The position numbers and the translations under genes are program-made. From Glebionis coronaria (taxonomy: Eukaryota > Streptophyta > Magnoliopsida > Asterales > Asteraceae), in the NCBI GenBank assembly GCA_025667525.1, contig CM046874.1, forward strand, positions 663,976,963-664,040,962: 64,000 nucleotides of DNA. The letters run 5' to 3'. Shown one piece after another: positions 32,799 through 44,900 of the stretch (position 1 is the first letter of the stretch; each line of letters begins with the position of its first letter). A model generated the notes under the pieces. It did not search any database and was not told where the DNA came from. It saw only the letters and a program-made list of their open reading frames with translations.

Positions 32799-32990
32799 GG
32801 TGGTGTTTGTAAACAACTTAATCGTCTTGATACGAAAAAACTTGATTTATTAAGTCATGTAAAAAATTGTTTGTTTTTTACTTAATTAAAAGAAATGACT
32901 TCAAAAATAGTAAGTGATAAAACTGAGGGTCTTCACGTTAAGTCATCTGTTAATTAAACTCCTTAATTAAAAAGTTAAACAAACAGGCCC
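32799..32990. repeat. hAT-like MITE candidate
   Basis: Ends are roughly inverted: GGTGGTGTTTGTAAACAACTT on the left and AAGTTAAACAAACAGGCCC on the right. The body is AT-rich and TTAATTA-rich, about 190 bp, with no ORF. The GTGTTTG-type terminus is common in plant hAT MITEs. Confidence 0.45.
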
Positions 32991-33141
32991 ATATGACAAC
33001 CTTTAGCAGATTTGACTCGTTCCCTTTGAGGGAATACATCACCCAAACTGACCATTCAAGGTCATGAGAGGAAATAACATCGGGTTGTGAGGGGGACGGT
33101 TAAACTTACTTGAAAAATCAGGACTTCTGATACATGTGAGT

Positions 33142-33236
33142 TCATTCTTCCTCATTCTTGGCATCAGGGTTAATCTCCTCGTTGCTCTCAACTTCTGCTT
33201 CCATCTCCCGAGTCACTGGCCGAGTGAAGGATGTCT
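33142..33236 (-). CDS. Host gene, exon 2 (C-terminal 31 residues)
   Basis: The minus strand reads ...TACTTGCAG|AGACATCC: a consensus acceptor, then a frame giving TSFTRPVTREMEAEVESNEE and INPDAKNEEE, ending in TGA (33144-33142). Exon length of 95 nt (2 + 93) is in phase with exon 1, which leaves one base. The junction codon is G|AG, Glu. The acidic tail fits the end of a small plant protein. No other coding frame in the region has these splice signals. Confidence 0.7.
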
Positions 33237-34174
33237 CTGCAAGTACAAGTGGAAGTCAAAATATCATAGACATTCCATGGGCACTATTAAACCCATTGTG
33301 CCCCATCTTTCAGGTTACATAAGCCATAAACATCTTTACAAATTTTCCCAATCAGATATACCGACTTCCTAGCGCCGGTACAATTTGGTAACACAAGGGT
33401 AATGGCCTACTTGAATATCGGGTGGGACTATCTAGAAGTGATCCAAAGCTCAAGTTTTTAAGGAGACTTCTTAACCAATTTCTCGCCAAATATAATATTC
33501 CGCCATAGGTACTGTCCTCCATTACCAATGATTTTCTCTAGGTGAAAGGCCTCTTACTGAATCGCAACTGTAATATTATATTTCTCCATCTAATTACACA
33601 ATCAACTTATGTTTTTGTCTATAGGTCCTTTCTAAGGTTTTATTCAACTAGGTATTAAACTAAAAGGTTGATAAATATCCTCATTTGACTTGGTAAACTA
33701 CATTAATCATTTAATCTTGTAGTTTATATGACGTTCACGCTATCACCAACAACATTAAGCTAATAGGCACCAGCATCGGGTATAATAGAACCATTTTTAT
33801 GAATATTATAAATCTATTAAGGTCATATTCCTCAAATTTGATTAGACTAACATTTGTCAAGAGTCGTGTGGAGAAATGCCAAAAATAGACGTGAAGTGCC
33901 AAAATTATACGTAGTAATCAATATATTCGACAATCAATATCAACTCTAATATTCACATAAGACTCGGCTACTCGCAACTTTCTCCAACTTCACCCGTATA
34001 ATATTATCAAACCAACAGGTCACACATTCTCCACCTTCCACCAACTTCCCCTCTATAACTAAAGGAAAAACCCTAACCAACAACCTAAAAAACATGAACC
34101 TACCCTAACATTCTAAACACTCCGACAATACACCTAAATGCCTAATAAAGTATGTGCCTTTCCTAACTTCATAA

Positions 34175-34325
34175 GAAAAATGGGTAAACCTGATGAGATT
34201 TTCCCTATTCATGTTGCTCGGGGAGGCGAGTCATGATGTGTACCTAGTAGGGTTTAAACCTGAGACCTCTTGTGAGGACATCAAGCTGCCTAACCACTAG
34301 GCTACCTGGAGGTGGTTCCCACTTT
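34175..34325 (-). repeat. tRNA-derived SINE in the intron
   Basis: On the minus strand, TAGCCTAGTGG (box A consensus TRGCNNAGYGG) is followed about 33 bp later by GGTTTAAACCC (degenerate box B). A non-tRNA body then ends near a T-rich stretch. The spacing and both boxes match pol III promoters of plant SINEs. It is not a functional tRNA because no cloverleaf can be drawn. Confidence 0.55.
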
Positions 34326-35689
34326 CATAACGAGCAGTGTTACTAGTACAACTGTATTATATACATTCTCTCTCCAAATTCCCACCAATCATTTTTTTCA
34401 AATCAACCAATCCAATCATTAGGTACATAAGCAGGCATGATTAGTAGGCACACCAATCATTTTTCTTCATAAACACTCACCTGGTAATCCAAATTATATG
34501 ACCAACTTTTCTGGTTAACTGATTTCCATTCCAATTTCAATAACTCTTACTTTACCCATCCTAAGTATAACAATTCAACGTCATAAACTCAATAAAAACT
34601 TTAACCAAACACAAAAGAGAAACTTCATCTCAAAAAAACTAGTATAGAACATTTAGAACATCAAACACTTACCGAACAGTTCAAATAACATCAGCAATTG
34701 TTCTAGTAAATTCAAATCTACGAACAAGACATAAAAACCAAAACTGCACCTCAAAAAAATCGATAAACATCCGAAACACACATTAAACATGCCACGCAAT
34801 CCAAATTATGTCACCAACTATTCTAATTACAACAATTAGGCTCATAAACCATCCAACACCATAACTAGGCACGTAAAGAAACAAACTTTACCTAAAGAAA
34901 CCCAAAAATACAAAAAACCGCCCACCAAAAAATCACAAATATATCAAGTTTCTTTCTAACTACGATAAATGACAAGTCCGCACATCCTAATAATCAAATC
35001 CACACATCAAATTCAATCAGATCCACCTCCCTAACTTCATTCACTGCCTAATAATTAAATACGCACCGCATAATCCATATTACATCATTAATGACTCACA
35101 TAAACTAATCTCTAATCAAATTTCAACAATTCCAAATCTATACATATCCAAAAACATAACAAACCGCATAAATATACAAACTTTACCACAAAAAATTGAA
35201 TACAAGGTAAAAAACACATTAGATATTCACCACGTTATCCAAGTTATATATCTAACTACTCTAATCAATTAATCTCCGATCAAAATTTCATGATTCGAAA
35301 TACATGTAACCTAACTATAACAACATGAACCAAAACAAGAAAAACCAAACTTTAACTCATAAAACACAAAATCAAGGTCGAAACATCGCATAACACAAAC
35401 CCACAATTACTAGTCAACTAAATTAACAATCTTACAACCTTGAGACTTTAACCAAAAATGTAAAAACTGAAACCTTACCTCAAAAAACAGAAAACAGCAA
35501 GAAAGACACACTAAACACACGCCACATAATCCAAATCGATACCTGTAAACATGCTAATAAACTAAATTGAATCAATTTAACTTGATAATCTCTCCAAACG
35601 TTGAACCAAAACATAAAACCCAAACTTTACCTCAAAAGAAAAGCAAAACCACTAAGCGCATAATCCAAACTACATCACTAACAATTGAC

Positions 35690-35930
35690 TAATACGGGTT
35701 TCTGGATTAGCTTATTTTATGGGCGTATGAGCTTATTAAGATTTGAAAAAAGCCTATAAAGGTCACATTTTTCATCTTAGAAAGTGCTTATAACCTTGAG
35801 CCTGTGGCTCAAGTCCATAATCTATTAATAATAAGCTGAAAAAAAGTGAACTTAATTGGCTTTTCCAAATATTAATAAGCTGATAAGCCCATAAAATAAG
35901 CTAACCCGAACACGCCATTACTACATACCT
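35690..35930. repeat. MITE 1 in the intron
   Basis: Terminal inverted repeats: GGATTAGCTTATTTTATGGGC (about 35704) against GCCCATAAAATAAGCTAACCC (about 35886-35909). About 230 bp, no ORF. Confidence 0.6.
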
Positions 35931-36087
35931 TCACGAACTATCCAGCAACTTAACTAGCAACATAAAAACCAAAACTTTATCTCGAAAGCACATAATACAC
36001 GCATCGTGTAATCCAAAATACATCCTAACTGACTATATCCAAACTACATCACTAACAATTGTCTAGTTAATAACAAGCTACATACCT

Positions 36088-36335
36088 TCAGAGGTGTTTG
36101 TTTAAGCTTATGTGTGGGCTTATGAACTTATTTGTTTTTGGGCTTATATTATTATAAACCTCAATTTTGCCAGCTTATTTTTTAGACTTGTGGGCTAACA
36201 TAAGTTTATTATGATATGATAAATTCATGTAAGTCTCAAAATAAGCCGGAAAACTGTGGCTTCTGAAATATAAGGCGAAAAAACAAATAAGCTCATAAGC
36301 CCACAATATAGGCTTAAACAAATACGGAGTACTTC
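36088..36335. repeat. MITE 2 in the intron
   Basis: Ends GTGTTTGTTTAAGCTTATGTG and CACAATATAGGCTTAAACAAATAC are inverted copies. The body is built of CTTATGGGCTTAT-type words on both arms. Confidence 0.6.
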
Positions 36336-36544
36336 ATTTAACCATCCAGCAACTTAGGGGGTGTTTGTTCTGGCTTGTGTTCCATAAAACCCAATTTTTG
36401 TCATTTATAACAAGTTTCAAAATAAAGTGGCAAAATTGAGGTTTTTGAAATTCAAGCCCAAAAACAAATAAGCCCATAAGTTTATTATGATATACGATAA
36501 TCTTATATAAGCCCATAAGTCTCCAAATAAGCTACAACATTGAG

Positions 36545-36935
36545 GCTTATTAGGGTGTGTTTGGTTTGGCTTATATAATGCAAGCCCATTTCGGCTTATA
36601 TAACATAAGCCTCAATTTTGTGGCTTATTTGGAGGTTTATGGGCTTATATAAGTTTATTATATCATGATAAACTTATATAAGCCCATAAGTCTCAAAATA
36701 AGCCACAAAATTGGGGCTTACGTTATATAAGCCGAAAATAAACTATATTTCCGCTTATATTTCATAAAACTTAATTTTTTAAGCTTATAAATGACTTATG
36801 GACTTATATAAGTTTATGATATCATAACAAACTTAGATAAACCCATAAGTCTCTAAATAAGTCACCAAATTAAAGCTTATATTATATAAGCCGAAATAGG
36901 CTTACATTGTATAAGCTAAAACAAACAGCCCTTTA
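36545..36935. repeat. Foldback element / nested MITEs in the intron
   Basis: The left end GTGTGTTTGGTTTGGCTTATA and right end TTGTATAAGCTAAAACAAACAGCCC are inverted. Inside is a second near-palindrome of about 200 bp (36579-36735) built on TTATATAAGCCCATAAG. A further partial copy lies at 36356-36520. The intron therefore holds at least four related hairpin-forming elements. Confidence 0.6.
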
Positions 36936-37006
36936 ACCAACCTAAAAAAACACATCAACAGGAATCGCATAATAAACAAACAAAAAAATAGTAGCAAAAT
37001 TCAGAC

Positions 37007-37421
37007 CTTGAACGAAAAAGGAAACAGAAGGCCAAGACCCCTTAGCCTTACCAACCTTCCCACCCAAACCATCATCCTCAATAGTTTTACCAAACTTATT
37101 AGTATGATTCAACAAACCAAACAACCCTAGATTTGATTGATGCAAACTATGATGATGACGTGGCGGGACCCAGTAAGATGACCCGGGTGAAAAGGGAAGC
37201 CAATCAGGTGCAGATTGCTTGACGATGATGCTGTGGATTGCGTCTTCGAGTTTACGGATGCCGAGGACTTCGTCAGATTCGTTGTTGTTTAGATCTATTT
37301 CGATTATTTGGGGTTTTGGAGATGATTGGTTTGAGTATAATCGATTATAGCTTAATTTCATTCCATTTGATGATGATGATGATGATTTTGAGATTAGGGT
37401 TTGTGAAATGATTCGAGACAT
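37007..37421 (-). CDS. Host gene, exon 1 (138 aa plus one base)
   Basis: Starts at ATG 37421 with a Ser/Arg/Lys-rich, acid-poor N-terminus (MSRIISQTLISKSSSSSSNG), typical of a mitochondrial or plastid transit peptide. Next comes a conserved-looking core, LEDAIHSIIVKQSAPDWLPF followed by PGSSYWVPP (residues 57-87), which I associate with a plant-specific protein family of unknown function. The exon ends GTTCAAG|GTCTGA, a good donor; reading on adds only a hydrophobic chance tail. With exon 2 the protein is 169 aa. The intron is 33237-37006 (3770 bp). It is the most convincing host gene in the window. Confidence 0.75.
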
Positions 37422-37889
37422 TTTTTTTAAATCTTGGTTCTTTTTGGGATATTTTTCCTTTCTGTATTTTGGTATGGAGGAGATAATATTTGGGGATAAT
37501 TGTTGGTTGTGCTTATTTATATACTACTAGTCCAAACACTCCCAAAGTATTTTTAAAGAAAATGTTAAAAAAAAAAAAAAATCTCTGAAAGAGTTTAAAA
37601 AATAATCCAAAAGTTTTTGGATTTTTTTTATAGAACAAAAAATTTAGCTCGCGTTTCGTCGCAGGTTACTGAAAAATGTCGATTACAAACAAAGGTTATT
37701 TCAGTGGCTCTTGTAAATTGTAATAGCATAATTATTGAATTTAAAGCAGCCTAATATCTTCTTGTTCGTTTATGGTCTCGGTTGAGAGCCGGAGACCATG
37801 CCACGTGGCATAATTCGGACCTGGACCGGAACAGGAGAATGAAAGTGATGTCACCATAGACTAGAGCCTACCTATTATCTTGGCATATA

Positions 37890-38450
37890 CCTGAAAAGAT
37901 GAAAGGGGATAATGTCAGAGGCGGGTTGGACACAAATTTGTTTAGGGAAAGCCGCTAACCAGGGTGAATGGCCAATGTTTAGACGACTCGGCTAAAGGGT
38001 GGTTCGACCGGTTGCCAAACGGGAGCATTGACAATTGCGAAGACTTAAAGGAACAGTTTGTGGAAATGTTTGTTTTAAGAAATAATTGTACCAAAGACCC
38101 TACCAACGTATCTAAAATAGTGCGGAGGGCACACGAAACACTCTCGGACTTCAAGGAACGGTGGACCGACGAAACAAGCTACATCCAAGGAGCATCGGAG
38201 GTAATACTTATATCGGCATTGATGAGCAATTGCAAATGCCCGGAGTTGGCTCAGCGCTTCGTGGATAGGATACCCCAAACCATCACGGATATGATGAAGA
38301 GGGTAGATGATTGCGTGAAGTCCAAGGAGGCATTTAGAACCACGGAGTTACCGAGGGGGAGTACGTTGACAAAGGGCGGAGACCCTTCGGTAGGCCGGAA
38401 AGGTCCGGGGGAGCAACTTATTGAAATCACGGTCGATCCGACATAAGAGT
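37890..38450 (+). pseudogene. Tat/Athila-type gypsy gag fragment 1
   Basis: 160 open codons with retrotransposon gag (PF03732-type) features: SAKGWFDRLPNGSID, then EDLKEQFVEMFVLRNN, SKIVRRAHETLSDFKERW, and KCPELAQRFVDRIPQT with a conserved MMKRVDDCVKSKEAF tail. This order is typical of the capsid region of plant Tat-lineage Gag. The start of Gag is missing and a stop at 38444 cuts it off from the next fragment. No LTRs found nearby. Confidence 0.8.
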
Positions 38451-38980
38451 TGATAAGGGGAAGGAGGTGTACTCACCATACCAACCTCCCCGTACGTATG
38501 AAGCACAGAGACAGTTTCCGGTGTCATCTCTTGACTCGCTCACGAAAATTCCGAAAGAGATTCTAGCCTCTGTTACAGCTACAATAACCTACACCAACCA
38601 AGGGAATTGTGATAAAAGATAACATGAAAAAATACTGTGATTATCACGGCCAGAAAGGACATCTTACCAACGACTGCTTTCGACTGAGAAGACAATTGGA
38701 AGCAGCGTTAGAGTTAGGAAAACTGATTCACCTCGTCCGGGAACACCAGCCGAGAGGTGGAAATAAGGGAACCCCCCTAGGCCTCAGGGAGAGAACCGAG
38801 GTAGGGGAAGACTTATATAGAGGGACGTTTTCTCTCGGTGAGTCCCACCGGAGAATTTTAGCATCTACACCTCTCAACGTTTTTTTAGCGTTTTATCGAG
38901 TTAAATACATAAATTTGTATGAAAAAACACGGCAGACAATAGAATGCATACAGATACAGCATCAAATGGTTACATAAAAT
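38451..38980 (+). pseudogene. Tat/Athila-type gypsy gag fragment 2 (nucleocapsid side)
   Basis: Continues the gag after frameshifts. Reading across frames shows a YEAQRQFPVSSLDSLTKIPKE-like stretch, then at 38609 KKYCDYHGQKGHLTNDCFRL, a CxxH-x4-H-x4-C zinc motif usual for Tat Gag, and RRQLEAALELGKLIHLV. Coding similarity ends near 38870. Decayed and non-functional. Confidence 0.75.
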
Positions 38981-40649
38981 GTGAAATTTTAAGTCGTATC
39001 CATTCGTGATTATCCTAACTGTTTTTATGCTCAAGTGTGTACCTGTATACACACAAAAGAATTATGTGCAAGTACAACACGTAGTCTATGGTTTCATGTT
39101 AGCGAGCTGCCCGGCTCCGCTCAAAGCTGGTTTCTCGTTATTGTATTTTGACATCCGAAACAAATAAACAGTTGTATCGATGTTTATGCAGAAACCAACA
39201 ATTATGAGATAAGTGGTCTATTACATATATTAGAAGAAAGATAATTACTCTATATAAATTACAGAATTTTTTTCTGACTGCGACATCTGTGATATGTTTG
39301 TGTAACATGTGACAACAACTGTTTAATACATGTATCTTTCTTTGCCTATTTGAATGGTATAATCTCTTGTGGATGATATGTATATTAAAGAGTTTATATG
39401 GCTACCGAGAATGAAACGTTGAATATTATGGAGGAAGTTGGAAGGTCAAGTAATTCAAATTACCCATTATATCAGTCGCGGCAACTATTTCACACAACTC
39501 TATTTTAATTTATATGCTTATTCATATAAATATCCTAATAAGCTTATTTACATTAAGCTTAATTATAACACATTAAATAAGCTTAATTATAGCACATCAA
39601 ATAAGTTAACACATCCATAATCACATCAAAATAAGCGAGAATAAATTGATAAGCTAAAAAATATCTATCATCTTATTCACATCAAATCTAAACTCGTATA
39701 TAAGTTCACGTCAAATAAGCTTATTTACAACAAATAAGTTAAAAAAAGATATAGATCATGATGATATTAGCTGATGTTAATCAATTGTAGAAGGAGATGA
39801 TTGAATAAGAAAGAGATAATAAGATAATAGATCGATGATTGATCGAATGCGTAATTTAGATCAGGGGTGATGGATCATATATTTGTTTGTGAGTGTTACA
39901 ATTTGATAAAGAGTTGGGAATGAGATGTATTTGAGAGGTAGGGTAGGTGGAGTGTGAAATGACCAAAATATCTTTTTGTTTTTTTTAATTAATAAAAGTG
40001 TAATTAATCTAAACCCATCTTTGGCGGATGAAAGCTGGGATTGATTTTAGATAAGGTATCCAAAATATCATTCCTCAAAAAATAATTGAATGAAATTAAT
40101 TTGATAAAACATGATTTAATGACAGTTTTACCTTTAATATTAATTATTAGTTCGAAATTAAAGCCGCTTGACGAGTGAGAAACATGGACCGATTTCAAAA
40201 AAGCCCAGGGTAACTGAAAAAACAAAATATTACACGCTTGACGAGTGAGAAACTGGATCCACCACAACACGGGCGACCATTAACAACAACAACTCAAAAC
40301 TATAACTGAATCTAGTTAGTTATTAGTTAGTTAGGGGTGTAACTATCTACATCGAGTTTGAATATATTTGTAGTGTCACCTTTTGCTATAGATTTTAGAG
40401 TCGCATTTGTTACATAAACCAAAGGTCTTGCTCGAAGCAGTTTGGGTAGGGTAGGGGTGTTACTGTCTAGATAGTTATTCACTTATTTGTAATCGGCTAT
40501 CAATACTTTGTTGTATGACTTGTATCATCTTTTGTTATAGATTTTTACCATCTTTGAGCCGCTCTTTAGAACTGCACCATTTAGATAGTGTCCGGTAACG
40601 TAGCTGTATTTATGAATTTTGACTATAAAGTATAAACTGACGTAAAAGC
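38981..40649. other. Intergenic AT-rich sequence, no gene
   Basis: No coding domain seen. 39530-39760 is rich in ATAAGCTTA words. A short direct repeat (CGCTTGACGAGTGAGAAAC) occurs near 40167 and 40234. Near 40332-40410 and 40453-40550 there is a loose duplication (AGGGGTGT...TGCTATAGATTTT). Confidence 0.5.
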
Positions 40650-41608
40650 TGTTGGAATATGTTTTGCAAATATGGTTTTTGCAATACTTTGGACATAATT
40701 TTATATATTTATATGTTATATATATTCGTAGTACTTTGTAGCTTTGCGTTCTCCTTGAAGAGAGCTTCGCAACGAGCTAAAGTATGTCCAATATAGAGTT
40801 AATATGAATTAGATATCGTGTCTCAAAGTGAGTCACGTGAAACACAATATTTAGAAAATATTTTGTCCCACATCGCTTGAAACATGAAGTGAAACATGTT
40901 TATAAGGAAATCCTAGTTTCTAACCTACAATATTCATTTGTGGGTTTTTACTCCCACGCCTACGCGCGCGCAGGGGGGTGCAGAAAGTGAGATTTCTAGG
41001 CTAAAAACGGGTTCGAAGCTACTGAACTTGTGCACGAGCGCGCAACCTGCGGACACGAATGCAGCTCCGAAAACTAGCTTGGGTGCGGGCATATTTCGGT
41101 ATCTTTTTTGTTGCAAATTTGATTTTTGTTTCCAAAAAATTCTGTACATCTATTTAAGGAATAGATATAGACTTTCTTATTAAGTCATGACAGAATTTTC
41201 CTGTGTTTGTAAAATATATGCAAATCGAGGTTTATTTTTAACAGATTCTGTGTCTGATTATTTTAGAAGCATATAAAATAAACCATTCTCATTTAGTTTT
41301 CGATATCAGAAAAACGCAGCTTTTTCTTTACTCCATTACCAGTTCGTTTTCCAGCAGCTCGTCGATCAGAAACACGCAAGGCTTCCGTGATCTTTCAGGA
41401 AAGTTTGTTTAGTCCGGCTGTACAGCAGCTTTGGGTGTTGTACCCTGGGAAACAGACGGCGAATCTATTTTAAGGGAAGCGTGTTAAACACGTGCCTCAT
41501 CTTAGTTTTACTGCTTTCTTTATTACTGTTATTAGTTTATGTCTTTATATTCTATTAGTTTTATTAATTGTAATCTGATTTTAATAAAAGTATACACCGT
41601 CTCCTACA
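40650..41608 (+). repeat. Copia array LTR 1 (3' end approximate)
   Basis: The start TGTTGG is clear. The end is a guess at ...CTCCTACA, after a polyadenylation-like AATAAAAG at 41583. Compared with LTRs 2 and 3 it lacks about 40 bp near 41265. A promoter-like block lies at 40860-40915. Confidence 0.6.
40862..40912 (+). promoter_or_regulatory. Copia LTR promoter
   Basis: GTCCCACATCGCTTGAAACA followed by TTTATAAGGAAAT, conserved in all three LTRs (46824 and 52846 onward). CCCACATCG upstream of TATAAGG is a common layout of plant LTR promoters. Confidence 0.55.
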
Positions 41609-41698
41609 ATCTTAAAACAGATTCTGTTTAACAGAATTAAAACTTTTATTAAATCGGATTAATAATTTTAACAGATTTATTTATAAATTGCTTCTGCC

Positions 41699-41917
41699 GA
41701 AACCAGGATTGAGTTTCATTGGAAATCAGTTTTAATTTACAAATTTTTATTAACAGTTAACGTTTTTTTAGCAGTTGTTCTAATCAGTTTATTGAAACCA
41801 AGATTGTGTTTCTGTTAAACTGATATATTTGATAATTGCATCTGATTCATTGAAACCAAGATTGAGTTTCTTTGAAGCAGATCCACTATAAGTATATAGA
41901 GATCACGATTGAATTTC
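41699..41917 (+). repeat. Repeated short hairpins in copia leader, copy 1
   Basis: Three 19-mers of form GAAACCARGATTGWGTTTC at 41699, 41794 and 41852. A fourth, diverged, at 41899 is GAGATCACGATTGAATTTC, where the stem is kept by a C-to-T/G-to-A pair. The same series is in copies 2 (47711-47938) and 3 (53732-53960). Confidence 0.75.
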
Positions 41918-41980
41918 TTATATACAGATTTATAACAGTTGTCTAACTGTTTGTGTTTTGATCTTGTTTGATTTTTCAGA

Positions 41981-44900
41981 ATGTCTACTAGCACTCCTGA
42001 AACTCCTGCAACTACTACTATGAAAGTAACTGCTGCGCCAGTTACCCACACAGTTGCTAATTATGCTGAAAAACCAGAAAAATTCAATGGACTGAATTTT
42101 AAGAGGTGGCAGAAGAAGATGTTCTTCTATCTCACTACTTTGAACCTTGTGAAGTTCTTAAAGGAGACTGTACCTCAGGTGGAACCTCCTAAAGAAGGTG
42201 TACCCGAAAATCAACAAGCCGTGCAAGCTGTTGAAGCATGGAAACATTCAGACTTCTTGTGTCATAACTTTATTCTGAATGGTTTGGTGGACTCTTTGTA
42301 TAATGTGTACTGCAAAACTAAGACTGCCAAAGAATTATGGGAGTCGTTGAAACGCAAGTACAAAACCGAGGATGCTGGTACAAAGAAGTTCGTGGTAGCT
42401 CGTTTTTTGGATTACAAGATGGTTGATTCAAAGAGTGTGATAACTCAGGTTCAAGATCTGCAGGTTTTGCTACACGACATTCATGCTGAGGGTATGACTT
42501 TGAGTGAAACTTTTCAAGTTGCTGCTATCATTGAAAAGTTACCTACAAGCTGGGTAGAATTTAAAAACTACTTGAATCATAAGCGAAAGGAGATGACTGT
42601 TGAAGACTTGGTTGTTCGTCTTCATATTGAAGAGGACAACAAGCTGGCTCAGAAAAACACTTATACACCTGATTCTGCCAAGGCAAATATGGTTGAGCAT
42701 GGTTCGTCTTCTTCAAAGTCTAAAGGCAAGAGCTTTGGCAAAGGGAAGAATGACAAGAAGAGCAAAGGGAAGTCTGAGTACCTTTCTCCTAAAGGTGGAA
42801 TTGCAAAGCAGAAGTTCCAAGGAAATTGCTTCAACTATGACAAGCCAGGTCATCGTGCTGCTAATTGCAAAGCGCCAAAGCGGGTGATTCCACGCGAGGC
42901 TAATATGGTGAATGATAATGTGGACATGATTGCTATGGTATCTGATGTCGTTACCATGATCTCTAAAGTTAACCTGGTAGGTTCTAGTTATAATGCTTGG
43001 TGGGTTGATACTGGGGCAACCCGTCATGTGTGTGTTGACAAGAGTATGTTTCACTCTTTCAGAGCGGTTGATAATGGAGAGAAGTTGTACATGGGCAACT
43101 CTGCAACTGCTGATATCAAGGGCGAAAGAGATGTTATTTTGAAGATGACATCCGAGAAAGAGCTAAAGTTGACTAAAGTCTTGTATGTTCTGGAGATTCG
43201 TAAGAATCTTGTGTCCGGATGGCTTTTGAATAAGTTTGGTTTTTGTCTTGTTTTTTAGTCTAATAAAGTTGTACTTTCTAAGAATTAAATGTATGTTGGT
43301 AAAGGGTATGCCCTGAATGGTATGTTTAAGCTCAATGTAATAGTTGTTAAGAATGCTATCAATAAAATGAATTCTTCTGCTTACTTGATTGAGTCTTCTC
43401 ATGTGTGGCATGGCCGTCTTGGACATGTTAAATTTTAATTCAATGCGTCGTTTGATTAAATTTAATGGCATACCAAATTTTCATATTGATTCAAATTATA
43501 AGTGTGAAACTTGTGTCGAAGCCAAACTTACAAGATCATCTTTCAAATCGGTTGAACGAAAAACCGAACCACTTGATATGATACACACAGACATATGTGA
43601 TTTGAAATCACTACCCACAAAAGGTAGCAATAAGTACTTCATCACGTTTATTGATGATTGCATAAATTACTGCTACGTTTACTTGTTGAAAAGTAAAGAT
43701 GAAGTTATAGACAAGTTTGTTCTATATAAAACCGAAGTTGAGAATCAACTTGGTAGGAAAATCAAGTTTGTACGAAGTGATAGAGGAGGTAAATATGTGT
43801 CTCCTTTTGCTGATCTATGTGCGAAACATGGAATTAGACACGAGTTTACTGCTCCTTATTCACCTCAGCAAAACGGTATTGCCGAAAGGAAGAACCGTAC
43901 CTTGAAAGAAATGGTTAATGCCATGTTGTTAAGTTCTAGTTTGAGCCGGTACATGTGGGGGGAAGCCATTCTAACGACTACTTATATTTTAAACAAGATA
44001 CCTCGTAAGGATAAAGAGGAACCCCATATGAACTATGGATGGGAAGAAAACCATCATACCAGTATTTACGAGTGTGGGGGTGTCTAGCCAAGGTAGCTGT
44101 ACCGACACTCAAGGCCCAAATGATTGGACCTAAATCTGTGGATTGTATATTTATTGGTAAGAATAGCAGTGCGTATCGTTTCCTTGTACATGATTCGAAA
44201 AATCCAGATATACACAAGAACACAGTTATGGAATCAAGGAATGCGTCCTTCTTTGAAAACATATTTCCTTGTTTAAAGAATGAAAATGGAAGCACATCTA
44301 GAATAGATGATGCAGTTTTCCAAGATAAGAGACAACGAGATGATAATGATCTCCAAGATGAGAGACAAGATCAACCCGAGGAAGAAGAGGTTGAACCTAG
44401 AAGAAGCAAACGGGCGAGAACCGAGAAATCATTTGGACCCGATTTTGTCTCTTTTATGGTAGAAAATGAACCCACTTCTTATCAAGAAGCTATTAATTCC
44501 TTAGAAGGGCCTCGATGGAAACAAGCGATTAATTGTGAAATAGAATCTATTTTACAAAATCATACTTGGTAGCTCGTGGATTTACCTCCTAGTTGTAAAC
44601 CACTAGCCTATAAATGGATCTTCGAGAAGAAGATGAAAGCTGATGGCACCATTGATAAGTAAAAAGCAAGATTGGTGATCAAAGGTTTTAGACAACGTGA
44701 AGGTCTATATTACTTTGATACTTATTCGCCTGTTACGCGAATAACTTCTATTAGGATGATTCTTGCTATTGCCGCATTAAGAAATTTAGAATTTCACCAA
44801 ATGGATGTGTAACGGCTTTTCTAAATGGAGATTTAGAAGAAGAAATATACATGAACCAACCTGAGGGTTTCATGGCTCCTGGACAAGAGAGCAAAGTTTA

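Noticed and set aside
43256..43258. Programmed UAG readthrough between protease and integrase as in some retroviruses
   Set aside because: Plant copia elements normally use one long frame, and the same copies share another plain Trp-to-stop; inheritance of a defect is simpler. Kept only as an alternative.
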